From Sandarakinorhabdus glacialis (GTDB lineage Bacteria > Pseudomonadota > Alphaproteobacteria > Sphingomonadales > Sphingomonadaceae), in assembly GCF_014643455.1 (NCBI RefSeq), contig NZ_BMJM01000004.1, forward strand, positions 62,001 to 126,000: a stretch of DNA of 64,000 nt. Direction: 5' to 3'. The notes beneath the pieces were generated by a model, which had not been told where the DNA came from, made no database searches, and saw only the letters and a list, made by a program, of their open reading frames with translations. Below, piece by piece: positions 10,829 to 19,389 of the stretch. Positions within the stretch are counted from its first letter, which is position 1; the number at the start of each line of letters is the position of its first letter. The position numbers and the translations under genes were made by a program.

Positions 10829-12667
10829 ATGGCCTTGCGTAATATCGCGATCATCGCGCACGTCGATCACGGCAAGACGACGCTTGTCGACCAGCTGTTC
10901 CGCCAGTCGGGGACGTTTCGCGACAACCAGCGCGTGGCCGAACGGGCGATGGATTCGAACGATCTCGAAAAAGAGCGCGGCATCACCATCCTGGCGAAGT
11001 GCACGTCGATCGAGTGGACCGACAAGACCAGCGACGTGACGACCCATATCAACATCGTCGATACGCCGGGCCACGCCGATTTCGGCGGCGAAGTCGAGCG
11101 CATCCTGTCGATGGTCGACGGTGTCGTGCTGCTGGTGGATGCCGCCGAAGGCCCGATGCCGCAGACCAAGTTCGTCACCGGCAAGGCACTGGCGCTGGGG
11201 TTGCGGCCGATCGTCGTCGTCAACAAGATCGACCGGCCCGATGCGCGGGCGCAGGAAGTGCTCGACGAGGTGTTCGACCTGTTCGTGACGCTGGAAGCAA
11301 CCGACGCGCAGCTCGATTTTCCGGTGATCTTCGCTTCGGGGCGCAATGGTTATGCCGGGCGCGATTCCGACGTGCGATCGGGTGATTTGACGCCGTTGTT
11401 CGAGACGATCGTGGCGCATGTGCCGCCGCCGGCCGCCGATGTGGATGGCGAGTTCAAGATGCTGGTGTCGCTGCTCGATCGCGATAACTTTGTTGGTCGT
11501 ATTTTGACCGGACGCATCCTTTCGGGAACGCTGCGGCTGAATACGCAGATCCGTGCGCTCAACCCTGATGGCAAGGTCGTCGAGGAAGGCCGGGCGTCGA
11601 AGATCTTTGCGTTCCGTGGTCTGGAGCGGGTGCCGGTCGAGGAGGCCCGCGCCGGCGACATCATCGCGCTGGCCGGGTTCAGCAAGGCGACGGTTGCCGA
11701 TACGATTGCCGATATTACCGTCACCGAGCCGCTGCATGCGCAGCCGATCGATCCGCCGACGCTGTCGATGACCTTTGCGGTCAATGATTCGCCGTATGCG
11801 GGGCGTGATGGTTCCAAGGTCACGAGCCGGATGATTTCGGATCGCCTGGTGCGCGAAGCCGAGGGCAATGTTGCCGTCAAGGTGACCGAGAGTGCGTCGA
11901 AGGATGCCTTCGAGGTTGCCGGGCGCGGCGAGTTGCAATTGGGCGTGCTGATCGAGACGATGCGCCGCGAGGGTTTCGAACTGTCGATTTCGCGGCCGCG
12001 GGTGATCTATGGCACCGATGACAATGGCAAGCGCACCGAGCCTTACGAAATTGTGGTGATCGACGTCGATGAGCAATATTCGGGGACGGTTGTCGAGAAG
12101 ATGGCGGGCCGCAAGGCCGAGATGACCGACATGCGGCCTTCGGGCGGCGGCAAGACCCGGCTGACCTTCTCGGCGCCGGCGCGGGGCCTGATCGGCTATC
12201 ATGGCGAGTTTCTGTCGGATACGCGCGGGACGGGCATCATGAACCGGCTGTTCGAGAAATATGGGCCGTACAAGGGTTCGGTTTCCGGGCGCGGCAATGG
12301 CGTGCTGATCTCGACCGAGACGGGTGAAGCTGTGGGCTATGCGCTGGGTTATCTGCAGCCGCGCGGCACGTTGATGATCGAGCCGGGTGAAGCGGTCTAC
12401 CAGGGCATGGTCATCGGCGAGAATGCGCGTGACGAGGATCTCGAGGTCAATCCGCTCAAGTCGAAGGCGCTGACCAACTTCCGTGCCAGCGGCAAGGATG
12501 ATGCCATCCAGCTGAGCCCGCCGAAGCGGCTGACGCTCGAGCAGGCGATCGCCTATATCGAGGAGGACGAGCTGGTCGAGGTGACGCCGAACTTCATCCG
12601 GTTGCGCAAGATCCATCTCGATCCGAACGAGCGCAAGCGCGCTTCACGCTTCAGGAACGCCGGTTAA
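10829..12667 (+). CDS. typA: Translational GTPase TypA/BipA
   Basis: Ribosome-associated GTPase of the EF-G superfamily that supports ribosome assembly and stress or cold growth. The 612 aa match the usual length. G1 HVDHGKTT lies at residues 11-18, with switch I ERGITI, G3 [10 protein letters not shown] and G4 NKID. EF-G-like domains II, III and V follow ([19 protein letters not shown]), and the C-terminus carries the TypA-specific domain ([19 protein letters not shown]). It is a single gene with no obvious operon partner. Confidence 0.97.
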   Translation: MALRNIAIIAHVDHGKTTLVDQLFRQSGTFRDNQRVAERAMDSNDLEKERGITILAKCTSIEWTDKTSDVTTHINIVDTPGHADFGGEVERILSMVDGVVLLVDAAEGPMPQTKFVTGKALALGLRPIVVVNKIDRPDARAQEVLDEVFDLFVTLEATDAQLDFPVIFASGRNGYAGRDSDVRSGDLTPLFETIVAHVPPPAADVDGEFKMLVSLLDRDNFVGRILTGRILSGTLRLNTQIRALNPDGKVVEEGRASKIFAFRGLERVPVEEARAGDIIALAGFSKATVADTIADITVTEPLHAQPIDPPTLSMTFAVNDSPYAGRDGSKVTSRMISDRLVREAEGNVAVKVTESASKDAFEVAGRGELQLGVLIETMRREGFELSISRPRVIYGTDDNGKRTEPYEIVVIDVDEQYSGTVVEKMAGRKAEMTDMRPSGGGKTRLTFSAPARGLIGYHGEFLSDTRGTGIMNRLFEKYGPYKGSVSGRGNGVLISTETGEAVGYALGYLQPRGTLMIEPGEAVYQGMVIGENARDEDLEVNPLKSKALTNFRASGKDDAIQLSPPKRLTLEQAIAYIEEDELVEVTPNFIRLRKIHLDPNERKRASRFRNAG

Positions 12668-12746
12668 GGCTAGTTGACAGTAGATTGGCCGGGGCCGGGT
12701 GATTCCAGCCTTGCCATTGTGCGGCGCAGCATCAATCGTAATTTGC

Positions 12747-12802
12747 GGTAAACCGAAAGTGTAGGCTGGTCTTACACTTTCGATGGTAATTGACTGTTTA
12801 CC
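12747..12802. promoter_or_regulatory. nested inverted repeat downstream of typA
   Basis: A perfect 10-bp dyad (CGAAAGTGTA at 12754-12763 with TACACTTTCG at 12773-12782) sits inside an outer 7-bp pair (GGTAAAC at 12747 with GTTTACC at 12796). No T-run follows, so it is a poor intrinsic terminator. It could be an operator for the small gene at 12891, or a factor-dependent 3' end for typA. Function is unknown. Confidence 0.5.
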
Positions 12803-12890
12803 ACGTTTGATTCCAGCAGGTTAGGCAGGCGGTATCATCTGGCATGGTTCTTGCTGCAGTGCAGCTATGACCTTGTCGGGAGTTACTGCC

Positions 12891-13127
12891 GTGAAACAGT
12901 CATTGTTGATAGTGTTCGCCGGGATGTCGATGATGTCGGCGCCGGCAATGGCGGTTGCATCGATCGATTTGACACCTGTTTCTGCGGTCCGTGAGACGCG
13001 CACGACGGTGATGCTGCAGGCGCCCGGGACGGCAGTCGACGATCTGCTCAATGTTGCGCTGGCGGTGATCGCGGTGCTGTTGTTCGCGGTTGTCGTTCGC
13101 CGCCGCGGCCCGACCACGACGGCCTGA
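12891..13127 (+). CDS. small exported single-pass membrane protein, unknown function
   Basis: A 78-aa protein from a GTG start chosen because GGGAG lies 8 nt upstream; the in-frame ATG at 12867 has no ribosome-binding site. Residues 1-22 (VKQSLLIVFAGMSMMSAPAMA) look like a cleavable signal peptide. About 30 polar residues follow, then a C-terminal hydrophobic helix (LNVALAVIAVLLFAVVV) and RRR. The helix plus basic end recalls C-terminal sorting signals, but no PEP-type motif is present. I recognise no family. A nested inverted repeat lies about 90 nt upstream. Confidence 0.6.
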   Translation: MKQSLLIVFAGMSMMSAPAMAVASIDLTPVSAVRETRTTVMLQAPGTAVDDLLNVALAVIAVLLFAVVVRRRGPTTTA

Positions 13128-13253
13128 ACCGCGCTGGTCCGCCCAGCGGCATAGCGACACCTTGCGCGAGCGCCGTGTTACGGTTCATTCCACACAGGCT
13201 GCCGGCGATCATCGCCCCAGCGGGCGCCGATGGCGCCGGGGAGTGGACTGACC

Positions 13254-13862
13254 ATGGCGGATGAATACGCAGACTATAAGCGGGTCCGGCATGTCGAACC
13301 GGTCCCGCAGGCCGAGGCCGAGGCGGCGGTGCGAACGCTGATCCGCTGGGCCGGCGACGATCCCGACCGTGAGGGGCTGCTCGATACGCCGGGGCGGGTG
13401 GCGCGGGCGTATCGCGAATATTTCCGGGGTTACCAGGAAGACCCGGGGCAGCACCTGTCGCGGACGTTCAGGGAAGTCGGCGGCTATGACGAGATCGTCA
13501 TCCTGCGCGACATTCCGTTCCAGTCGCATTGCGAACACCATATGGCGCCGATCATCGGCCGGGCGCACATCGCCTATCTGCCCAACAAGCGCGTCGTCGG
13601 CATTTCCAAGCTGGTGCGGGTGCTGCAGGGCTTTGCCAAGCGCCTGCAGGTGCAGGAGCGGCTGACTGCCGAGATCGCCGATTGCATCCAGTTGCACCTC
13701 GATCCGGTCGGCGTGGCGGTGGTCATCGAGGCCAGCCATGCCTGCATGAGCGCGCGCGGCGTGATGACGCCGGGGGTGACGATGACGACCAGCCGGATGA
13801 TGGGGGTGTTCCGCGAGGACGATCGCAGCCGCAAGGAAGTGCTGGCGCTGATCAGGGGCTGA
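13254..13862 (+). CDS. folE: GTP cyclohydrolase I (type IA)
   Basis: Converts GTP to 7,8-dihydroneopterin triphosphate, the first step of folate/pterin synthesis. The 202-aa form starts at the ATG preceded by GGGGAG; an upstream ATG at 13230 is less likely. Zinc ligands are visible: C93 and H96 in [12 protein letters not shown], and C164 in [26 protein letters not shown] and [13 protein letters not shown] are family signatures. Neighbours are unrelated, so it is probably monocistronic. Nothing is missing relative to the family. Confidence 0.97.
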   Translation: MADEYADYKRVRHVEPVPQAEAEAAVRTLIRWAGDDPDREGLLDTPGRVARAYREYFRGYQEDPGQHLSRTFREVGGYDEIVILRDIPFQSHCEHHMAPIIGRAHIAYLPNKRVVGISKLVRVLQGFAKRLQVQERLTAEIADCIQLHLDPVGVAVVIEASHACMSARGVMTPGVTMTTSRMMGVFREDDRSRKEVLALIRG

Positions 13863-13947
13863 TCCCAGGCGTGATTGTTGCCGGCGCTTAACAAGCGTTG
13901 CTGCATCGCCTATGGAATGATGAGGCAAACAAGGGGTCGACAGCGAC

Positions 13948-14541
13948 ATGGCAAACATATTGGGCAATCTGAACCGGGCACTGATGGTCGGCGGCATCCT
14001 GCTGTTGATCGTCGCACTGGCGTTTCATGCGCCGGATATCGCCAGCGACCCGGCCAATTGGGCGAACTGGTTCCTGCGCTTTGCCCATGTGCTTTGCGGC
14101 ATATTGTGGATCGGCCTGCTGTATTATTTCAACTTCGTACAAATCCCGACGATGCCCAAGGTGCCGGCCGAGCTGAAGCCGGCGGTGTCGAAGTATATCG
14201 CGCCCGAGGCGCTGTTCTGGTTCCGCTGGTCGGCGCTCGCCACCATGGTGCTGGGCCTCGCCATCGCCGGGTCGCCGCCGCAGCTCTACCTCGTCGAGGC
14301 GCTGACCTTCCAGGCGCCTTATCGCCTGATCGGGGTCGGCATGTGGCTGGGCATCATCATGGCCGCCAACGTCTGGATGTTCATCTGGCCGAACCAGAAG
14401 ATCGCGCTCGGGATCGTCGAAGGCACCCCCGAGGCCAAGGCGGAAGCTGCCAAGAAGGCGATGCTGTTCAGCCGGACCAACTTCGTGCTGAGCTTTCCGA
14501 TGCTGTATTGCATGGTGACCACCTACGGGCTTGCCCGCTAA
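13948..14541 (+). CDS. PuuD-like (urate hydroxylase N-domain family) membrane protein
   Basis: A 197-aa protein with about four to five hydrophobic helices. It has the pattern WFLRFAHVLCGILWIGLLYY with FNFVQIP and, later, NVWMFIWPNQKIALG, characteristic of the COG3748/PuuD membrane domain. In urate hydroxylases this domain is fused to a C-terminal cytochrome c; here no cytochrome domain (no CXXCH) is present, so the urate role is doubtful. The conserved His and Trp residues hint at haem or quinone contact. A GC-rich hairpin follows the stop. Confidence 0.75.
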   Translation: MANILGNLNRALMVGGILLLIVALAFHAPDIASDPANWANWFLRFAHVLCGILWIGLLYYFNFVQIPTMPKVPAELKPAVSKYIAPEALFWFRWSALATMVLGLAIAGSPPQLYLVEALTFQAPYRLIGVGMWLGIIMAANVWMFIWPNQKIALGIVEGTPEAKAEAAKKAMLFSRTNFVLSFPMLYCMVTTYGLAR

Positions 14542-14548
14542 GGCGTTT

Positions 14549-14573
14549 CGCCGGGGGCCGCGGGTCCCCGGCG
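14549..14573 (+). terminator. possible terminator hairpin after the PuuD-like gene
   Basis: CGCCGGGG and CCCCGGCG form a perfect 8-bp stem with a 9-nt loop just past the stop codon. No T-run follows (ACGTGTTACC), so it would be weak or factor-dependent. Confidence 0.35.
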
Positions 14574-14659
14574 ACGTGTTACCGCGGCACGGGCCGGGGC
14601 TTTGCGGTCGCCGTCCCAGCGTCTAGACGAGCGGCGGGGGCCCTGCCGGAGTTATCGCA

Positions 14660-15553
14660 ATGCACGCAGAATTTGTCGCCGTCGATTGGGGTACGACCCA
14701 CCGCCGAGTGTTCCACGTCGGTGCCGGTGGCATGGTGCTGGCGCAGCGGAGCGACGACCGCGGAGTCCTGGCGATCGGCAGCGGGGGCGGTGATTTTGCC
14801 GGCGAGATCGCGGCGTTGCGAGCGCAAACCGGCGATGTTCCGCTTTTGCTGGCGGGCATGATCGGTTCGACGCGCGGCTGGACCGAGGTTCCGTATGTCG
14901 CGGCACCGGCGGGGCTGGCGGCGATCGTCGGCGGCATCGCGCACATGCCGGACAATGTCTTTATCGTGCCCGGCGTCATGGTCGACGACGACAAGCGGCC
15001 CGACGTAATGCGCGGCGAGGAAGTCCAGATCCTGGGCGCCCATGCGATGGGCAAGGTGCCCGACGGGCTGGTCTGCCTGCCCGGAACCCATACCAAATGG
15101 GCCGAGATATCGCTGGGCGAGATCATGCGGTTTCGCACCGTGATGACCGGCGACATCCTTGCTGCATTGAAGGCCGGCTCGATCCTGTCGGACCTGTTGC
15201 AGAACGAGCCGGCCGACGATGCGGTGTTCCTCGAAGGCGTCGACCATGCGCTCGACATGCCCGACCTCAATGCCGAACTGTTCAGCGTGCGGGCGCGCGT
15301 GGTGACCCGCCGGATGACGCCCGCCGATGCCGCCAGCCGGATTTCCGGGCTGTTGATCGGTGCCGATGTCCGCATCGGGCTGGGCCGCGAACGTGCCGAT
15401 GTGGTGACGATCATCGGCGCCGCCGACCTGTGCCAGCGGTTCGCGCTGGCGCTGCAGCGCGCCGGGCGCGAATCCTTCTGCATCGATGGCGACCAGGCGT
15501 TTCTTGCCGGTGCCGTGGCGATCATGGCGGCGCTGGCCGGAGCACCGCGATGA
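14660..15553 (+). CDS. dgoK: 2-dehydro-3-deoxygalactonokinase
   Basis: Phosphorylates 2-keto-3-deoxygalactonate with ATP in the De Ley-Doudoroff (galactonate) pathway. The 297 aa fit the family: N-terminal phosphate-binding VAVDWGTTHRRVF, then LLAGMIGSTRGWTEVPYV, GEEVQILGA and the LPGTHTKWAEI signature. The stop overlaps the aldolase start by ATGA, giving translational coupling. No galactonate dehydratase, dehydrogenase or transporter gene lies nearby, so this is a kinase/aldolase pair only. Confidence 0.93.
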   Translation: MHAEFVAVDWGTTHRRVFHVGAGGMVLAQRSDDRGVLAIGSGGGDFAGEIAALRAQTGDVPLLLAGMIGSTRGWTEVPYVAAPAGLAAIVGGIAHMPDNVFIVPGVMVDDDKRPDVMRGEEVQILGAHAMGKVPDGLVCLPGTHTKWAEISLGEIMRFRTVMTGDILAALKAGSILSDLLQNEPADDAVFLEGVDHALDMPDLNAELFSVRARVVTRRMTPADAASRISGLLIGADVRIGLGRERADVVTIIGAADLCQRFALALQRAGRESFCIDGDQAFLAGAVAIMAALAGAPR

Positions 15554-16179
15554 CCGCTGAGGAACTGTTTGCGGCGGCAATGGCGGAGATGCCGCTGGTG
15601 GCGGTGCTGCGCGGGGTCCGTCCCGAGGAGATCGAAGCGGTCGGCGCGGCGCTGGTCGCGGCCGGCATCCGGATCATCGAGGTGCCGCTGAATTCGCCCG
15701 AGGCGTATGAATCGATTGCGCGGCTGGCGGGACTGGCGGGGGATGATGTGCTGGTCGGTGCCGGCACGGTCCTTGATGTCGAAGCGGTCGGGCGGGTGGC
15801 AGCGGCGGGTGGCCGGCTGGTGGTATCGCCGCATTGCGACCCGGCGGTGATCGAGGCGACTGTCGAGGCCGGGATGGTTTCATTGCCGGGATTTTTCACG
15901 CCGACCGAGGGTTTTGCGGCGTTGAATGCCGGCGCGCATGGGTTGAAATTTTTTCCGGCCGAGGCTGGGTCGCCGGCGGTGTTGAAAGCGATGCGTGCGG
16001 TGCTGCCGCGCGGTGTGCCGGTTTTGGCGGTGGGCGGGATGACCGTGGAGGGGCTGGCGCCTTGGCGTGCGGCTGGGGCGGATGGATTTGGATTGGGGGC
16101 TTCGCTGTTTTCGCCGGGGATGACGGCGGAGGCCGTGGGGGAGATAGCGCTGCGTTTTGTGGGGGCGTTGCGGGACTGA
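15550..16179 (+). CDS. dgoA: 2-dehydro-3-deoxy-6-phosphogalactonate aldolase
   Basis: Class I aldolase that splits KDPGal into pyruvate and glyceraldehyde 3-phosphate. The 209-aa product has the general base E44 in RIIEVPLNSP and the Schiff-base lysine K133 in HGLKFFPAEAG, with VGAGTVLDVEAV and LAVGGMTVEGL typical of the KDPG/KDPGal family. Pairing with dgoK (4-nt overlap) argues for the galactonate isomer rather than KDPG. Two palindromic repeats follow within 130 nt. Confidence 0.92.
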   Translation: MTAEELFAAAMAEMPLVAVLRGVRPEEIEAVGAALVAAGIRIIEVPLNSPEAYESIARLAGLAGDDVLVGAGTVLDVEAVGRVAAAGGRLVVSPHCDPAVIEATVEAGMVSLPGFFTPTEGFAALNAGAHGLKFFPAEAGSPAVLKAMRAVLPRGVPVLAVGGMTVEGLAPWRAAGADGFGLGASLFSPGMTAEAVGEIALRFVGALRD

Positions 16180-16202
16180 AGCGGCGCAGAGAGGTAACTG
16201 GG

Positions 16203-16226
16203 TCCCGGGTCAAGCCCGGGATGACA
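16203..16226 (+). repeat. short intergenic palindrome, family C
   Basis: TCCCGGG-TCAAG-CCCGGGA followed by TGACA. The ATGACA tail matches the palindromes at 28044, 37567 and 58981, although the stem differs. Non-coding, between dgoA and the convergent MFS gene. Confidence 0.7.
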
Positions 16227-16287
16227 GCTTAAGTGCTTGGACGAAGACGGGCTATGTACGGTCTTTTTGTGCTTGCCGTCGCGATGG

Positions 16288-16312
16288 ATGCTGAAACAAG
16301 TTCAGCATGACG
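16288..16312 (+). repeat. short intergenic palindrome, family A, copy 1
   Basis: ATGCTGAA-ACAAG-TTCAGCAT followed by GACGAA and preceded by GCGATGG. The second copy, at 26354, has one change in each arm that keeps the pair. It lies just past the end of the MFS gene at 16322. Confidence 0.8.
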
Positions 16313-16321
16313 AAAGGTTTC

Positions 16322-17563
16322 TTAGCGTGGGAGTTTGCGGAGGAGGGGGATCAGCAGGACGACCGTCAGGCCGGCGCCGAGGAGGACGGCGGGGACGCTG
16401 GCGCCGCGGGTGATGGCGGCGCCGATGGCGAGGACGGCGGCGACCTGGAAGCCGGCGTTGACGATATTGTTGGCGGCGATGGCGCGGGCGCGGCCGGCGG
16501 GGTCGCTGGCGGTTTGCAGGACGCCGTAGAGCGGTACCGAGAAGATGCCGCCGGCAACCGCGAGGATGGTCAGGTCGGCGAGGATGCGCCAGCCGCGCGG
16601 ATCCGACAGGAAGGTGCCGACATCGGTGGTAATGGCGGCCGAGAAATGCCGCTCCGCAAAGAAGAGATCGAGGCCGGCGAGCGCCATGATGAGCCCGGCC
16701 CAAGGTGACAGGCGGGTCGAGATACGGCCGCCGAGCAAGCGGCTGACGCCTGCCGAACCCGAGGCGACACCGATCGAAAAGGCAGCGAGGAACAGCGTGG
16801 CGACGCCCTCGGTGCCGCCGAGATCGTTCTTGGCGAGCGGCACGAACTGCGTCGTATAGACCGCGCCCAGCGCCCAGAACCAGCTGATGCAGATGGTGGC
16901 GATGCGGAGTTCGCGGCTGGCGAAGGCTTCTCCCAAGGCGCGGCGCGAGGCGGAGACAGGGTTCCAGTCGATGGGGATCGTGCTGCTCGGCGGCGCCGGC
17001 GGGATCAGGCGCGAGGCGAGCCAGCCGGTGATGGCGACGCCGAGCGCGACCGGGCCGACCAGCGCAATCGGTAGCAGGCCGCCGGCGATCTGGCCGAGCA
17101 AGATAGCGACGAATGTGGCGCCTTCGACGAGCCCGGTGCCGAGCAACAATTCATTGGCGGCGAGGTGCTGGGGCAGGATGGCGTATTTGACCGGGCCGAA
17201 AACGGTCGAGTGGACGCCCATCAGGAAGATGACGCCGAGCGCGAAGACTTCCGATTCGAGCGCCAATGCTATGGCGCCGAGCGCCATGAAGGCGATTTCG
17301 GCGCCCTTGACCAGCCTGGCGATTACGGCCTTGTCGCGGGCGTCGGAGATTTCGCCGGATAGACCGGAGAACAGCAGGAACGGCAGGATGAAGACGCCCG
17401 TAGCGACGACGGCGAGCGTCGCGGCGCCGGCAGGGTCCCCGGCACGCAGCTGGAAGGCGACGAGGAAGATGAAGGCGGTCTTGAACAGATTGTCGTTGAA
17501 GGCGCCGAGAAACTGGGTGGCAAACAGCGGCCCGAAGCGCCGTGCAGAGAGAAGGGCCAGCAT
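16322..17563 (-). CDS. MFS transporter, LplT/lysophospholipid-transporter-like
   Basis: A 413-aa protein with about 12 hydrophobic helices. FATQFLGAFNDNLFKTAFIF at the first helix is the hallmark of the LplT/Aas-type MFS branch, which flips lysophospholipids inward; the pairing is with acyltransferase 2-acyl-GPE activity in E. coli. No acyltransferase domain is fused or adjacent here. The start is the ATG just before that helix; a much longer open frame upstream gives an Arg/Pro/Ser-rich tail unlike the family. Substrate assignment is by family only. Confidence 0.8.
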   Translation of the reverse strand: MLALLSARRFGPLFATQFLGAFNDNLFKTAFIFLVAFQLRAGDPAGAATLAVVATGVFILPFLLFSGLSGEISDARDKAVIARLVKGAEIAFMALGAIALALESEVFALGVIFLMGVHSTVFGPVKYAILPQHLAANELLLGTGLVEGATFVAILLGQIAGGLLPIALVGPVALGVAITGWLASRLIPPAPPSSTIPIDWNPVSASRRALGEAFASRELRIATICISWFWALGAVYTTQFVPLAKNDLGGTEGVATLFLAAFSIGVASGSAGVSRLLGGRISTRLSPWAGLIMALAGLDLFFAERHFSAAITTDVGTFLSDPRGWRILADLTILAVAGGIFSVPLYGVLQTASDPAGRARAIAANNIVNAGFQVAAVLAIGAAITRGASVPAVLLGAGLTVVLLIPLLRKLPR

Positions 17564-17709
17564 CTCGGCGACTGTCCGGCATATCGCGGCGCGCGTCCAG
17601 TGCGGGGCGGGCTGTGGGCCGGGACTTGCAGGAATGGCGCCGTAGCGGCACATTCCGGAGGCTGCGGGGGCGCATTCATCTGGTCGCAGCGCGTGGTGGG
17701 AGAGATTTG

Positions 17710-18075
17710 ATGACCGAACCGGATCCGACGGCAAAGGGTTTCGATTTCAACCAGCCGACGATTGTGGCGCTGCTGTACCTCGCCAGCCTCGTGACCGGGC
17801 TGACCATGCTGATCGGGCTGGTCATGGCATATGTCTGGAAGGACGACGTGCCTGGTAACTGGGAAACCAGCCATTTTCGCTTTCATATCAGAACGTTCTG
17901 GGTTGGCCTCGTGCTCGGGATTCTGGCCGTCGTGCCGACGATCCTGACCTTGGGGCTGGCCGGGTACCTGATTTATCCACTGTTGATCGTGTGGGTGGCG
18001 ATCCGGACCGTCCGGGCGATGTTGACGGCGCAAAACCGCGAACCGGTGGCGAATGTGGAAACTTGGCTGTGGTAG
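17710..18075 (+). CDS. DUF4870-family small membrane protein
   Basis: A 121-aa protein with three hydrophobic segments (about residues 15-42, 62-80 and 84-100). The block HFRFHIRTFWVGLVLGILA resembles the HxxxQ/F-type centre of the DUF4870 (Tic20-like) family, whose function is unknown. GAGAGA precedes the start. It is divergent from the LplT-like gene and 85 nt upstream of the DUF937 gene. Confidence 0.75.
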   Translation: MTEPDPTAKGFDFNQPTIVALLYLASLVTGLTMLIGLVMAYVWKDDVPGNWETSHFRFHIRTFWVGLVLGILAVVPTILTLGLAGYLIYPLLIVWVAIRTVRAMLTAQNREPVANVETWLW

Positions 18076-18160
18076 TGTGTTCGGCAGGCAGGCCGACTCG
18101 CGGTTGTCACCGGAACGCTGTATCGTTTCGGCATTGGTAGATAAGCAGGGAGTGACCGCG

Positions 18161-18736
18161 ATGTCGCAGCAAATGATGGACATGATTGCTCGCATGGGCG
18201 GCGCCGATGCGATTGCGGCGATGGCGGCGCGGGTCGGCATCTCGCCCGAACAGGCGCAGGGTGCCGTTGCGGCGCTGTTGCCGGCGGTTACAGGTGGGCT
18301 GGCGAAGCAGGCGCAGGCTGGCAATGGCTCGGTCGTCGACCAGTTGGCGGAAGCCGCGGCATCGTACACGGGCTCCGCCAGCGGCGATGGTGCCGTGGCG
18401 CAAGGTAATGATATCCTAGGCACGATCTTTGGTTCGAAGGATGTTTCGCGCGCCGTAGCCGACAAGGCAGCCGGGCAGACAGGGCTCGATGTCGGGTCGT
18501 TGAAGGCGTTGTTGCCGATGATCGCGACGATGGCGGCGAGTGCGCTGGGCAATGGCACCGGGACCGTGGGCGGGGCGGCTGGCGGTGGATTGGGCGGAAT
18601 GCTCGGCGGGTTGCTTGGCGGCGGCAATGCCCAACAAGGCGGTATGGGCGGCGCGGCCGGTGCGTTGATTTCGATGATCGATACCAACAAGGACGGCAAT
18701 CCGCTCGACGAGATCATGGGGTTCCTGCGGCGCTGA
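18161..18736 (+). CDS. DUF937 (YidB-like) protein
   Basis: A 191-aa protein starting at an ATG with GGGAG upstream. The N-terminal part (MIARMGGADAIAAMAARVGI, then SPEQAQGAVAALLPAVTGGL) is the DUF937 helical repeat. A second repeat around SRAVADKAAGQTGLDVGSLK follows. The C-terminal third is a glycine-rich low-complexity run (GGLGGMLGGLLGGG) ending in IDTNKDGNPLDEIMGFLRR, an acidic Ca-loop-like stretch. Function is unknown. It is soluble by composition. Confidence 0.8.
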   Translation: MSQQMMDMIARMGGADAIAAMAARVGISPEQAQGAVAALLPAVTGGLAKQAQAGNGSVVDQLAEAAASYTGSASGDGAVAQGNDILGTIFGSKDVSRAVADKAAGQTGLDVGSLKALLPMIATMAASALGNGTGTVGGAAGGGLGGMLGGLLGGGNAQQGGMGGAAGALISMIDTNKDGNPLDEIMGFLRR

Positions 18737-18840
18737 TGCTGGCGGGGCGCCGGAAACTGGGGTAGCGATTCAGGCTCGGGCCGATTAAGTGGAACACCCG
18801 GCCGCATGGTGCAGCCGGGAAGGAGCCGAGCTTCGAAGCG

Positions 18841-19386
18841 ATGACCCGACACCGGCGCACCGATGACTGGGGATTCCCGCGCTGGCGTCCGTATGGCAGC
18901 GGCAGCGCGGCCGTGGAAGTGCGGATCTGCGACCGGCACGGCTGCACCAATGCCGGCGACAGGCCGGCTCCGAAAGCGCCGAATCGGCCCGAACGCTGGT
19001 ATTTTTGCGAGAAACACGCCGCCGAATATAATGCGAACTGGGATTATTTTGCCGGTTTGACACCCGAGGAAGCCGCCGCGCGCGAGGCCAGCGAGCAGGG
19101 CGAGACCAAGTATAAGAGTGCGTCGCATTGGGAGTGGGGCGGGCCGGGTGACGGCACGCGCAGCCGCGCCGAGCTCGACGCGCTGGCGCTGCTGGGGCTC
19201 GATCCGGACGCCGACATGCTGCTCGTCAAGGCGGCGTGGCGGACGGCGGCGAAGGCCAGTCACCCGGATGTGGCGGGCACCGATGCGGCGGCGGCTGACA
19301 GGTTTCGCGCCGTGCAGGCAGCCTGGCAGATATTGAGCGATGCCGATGCGGTGCGGACGGCCCTTGGCGGTGCTACGGGGGGCTGA
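18841..19386 (+). CDS. zinc-finger-like J-domain protein
   Basis: A 181-aa protein with two parts. The N-terminal half carries C30, H33, C35, C56 and H59 (VRICDRHGC and WYFCEKHAAEYN), a likely zinc site, followed by WDYFAGLTPEEAAARE. The C-terminal part is a divergent J-domain with the DnaK-stimulating HPD at 141-143 (KASHPDVAG). It probably recruits DnaK to a specific client; the client is unknown. Similar architectures are common in alphaproteobacteria. No dnaK or grpE is adjacent. It converges on the quinone reductase gene. Confidence 0.8.
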   Translation: MTRHRRTDDWGFPRWRPYGSGSAAVEVRICDRHGCTNAGDRPAPKAPNRPERWYFCEKHAAEYNANWDYFAGLTPEEAAAREASEQGETKYKSASHWEWGGPGDGTRSRAELDALALLGLDPDADMLLVKAAWRTAAKASHPDVAGTDAAAADRFRAVQAAWQILSDADAVRTALGGATGG

Positions 19387-19389
19387 AAT

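Noticed and set aside
10826-12616. 596-aa minus-strand frame antisense to typA
   Set aside because: typA is certain by motif and length; the antisense frame is Arg/His/Asp-rich without domains.
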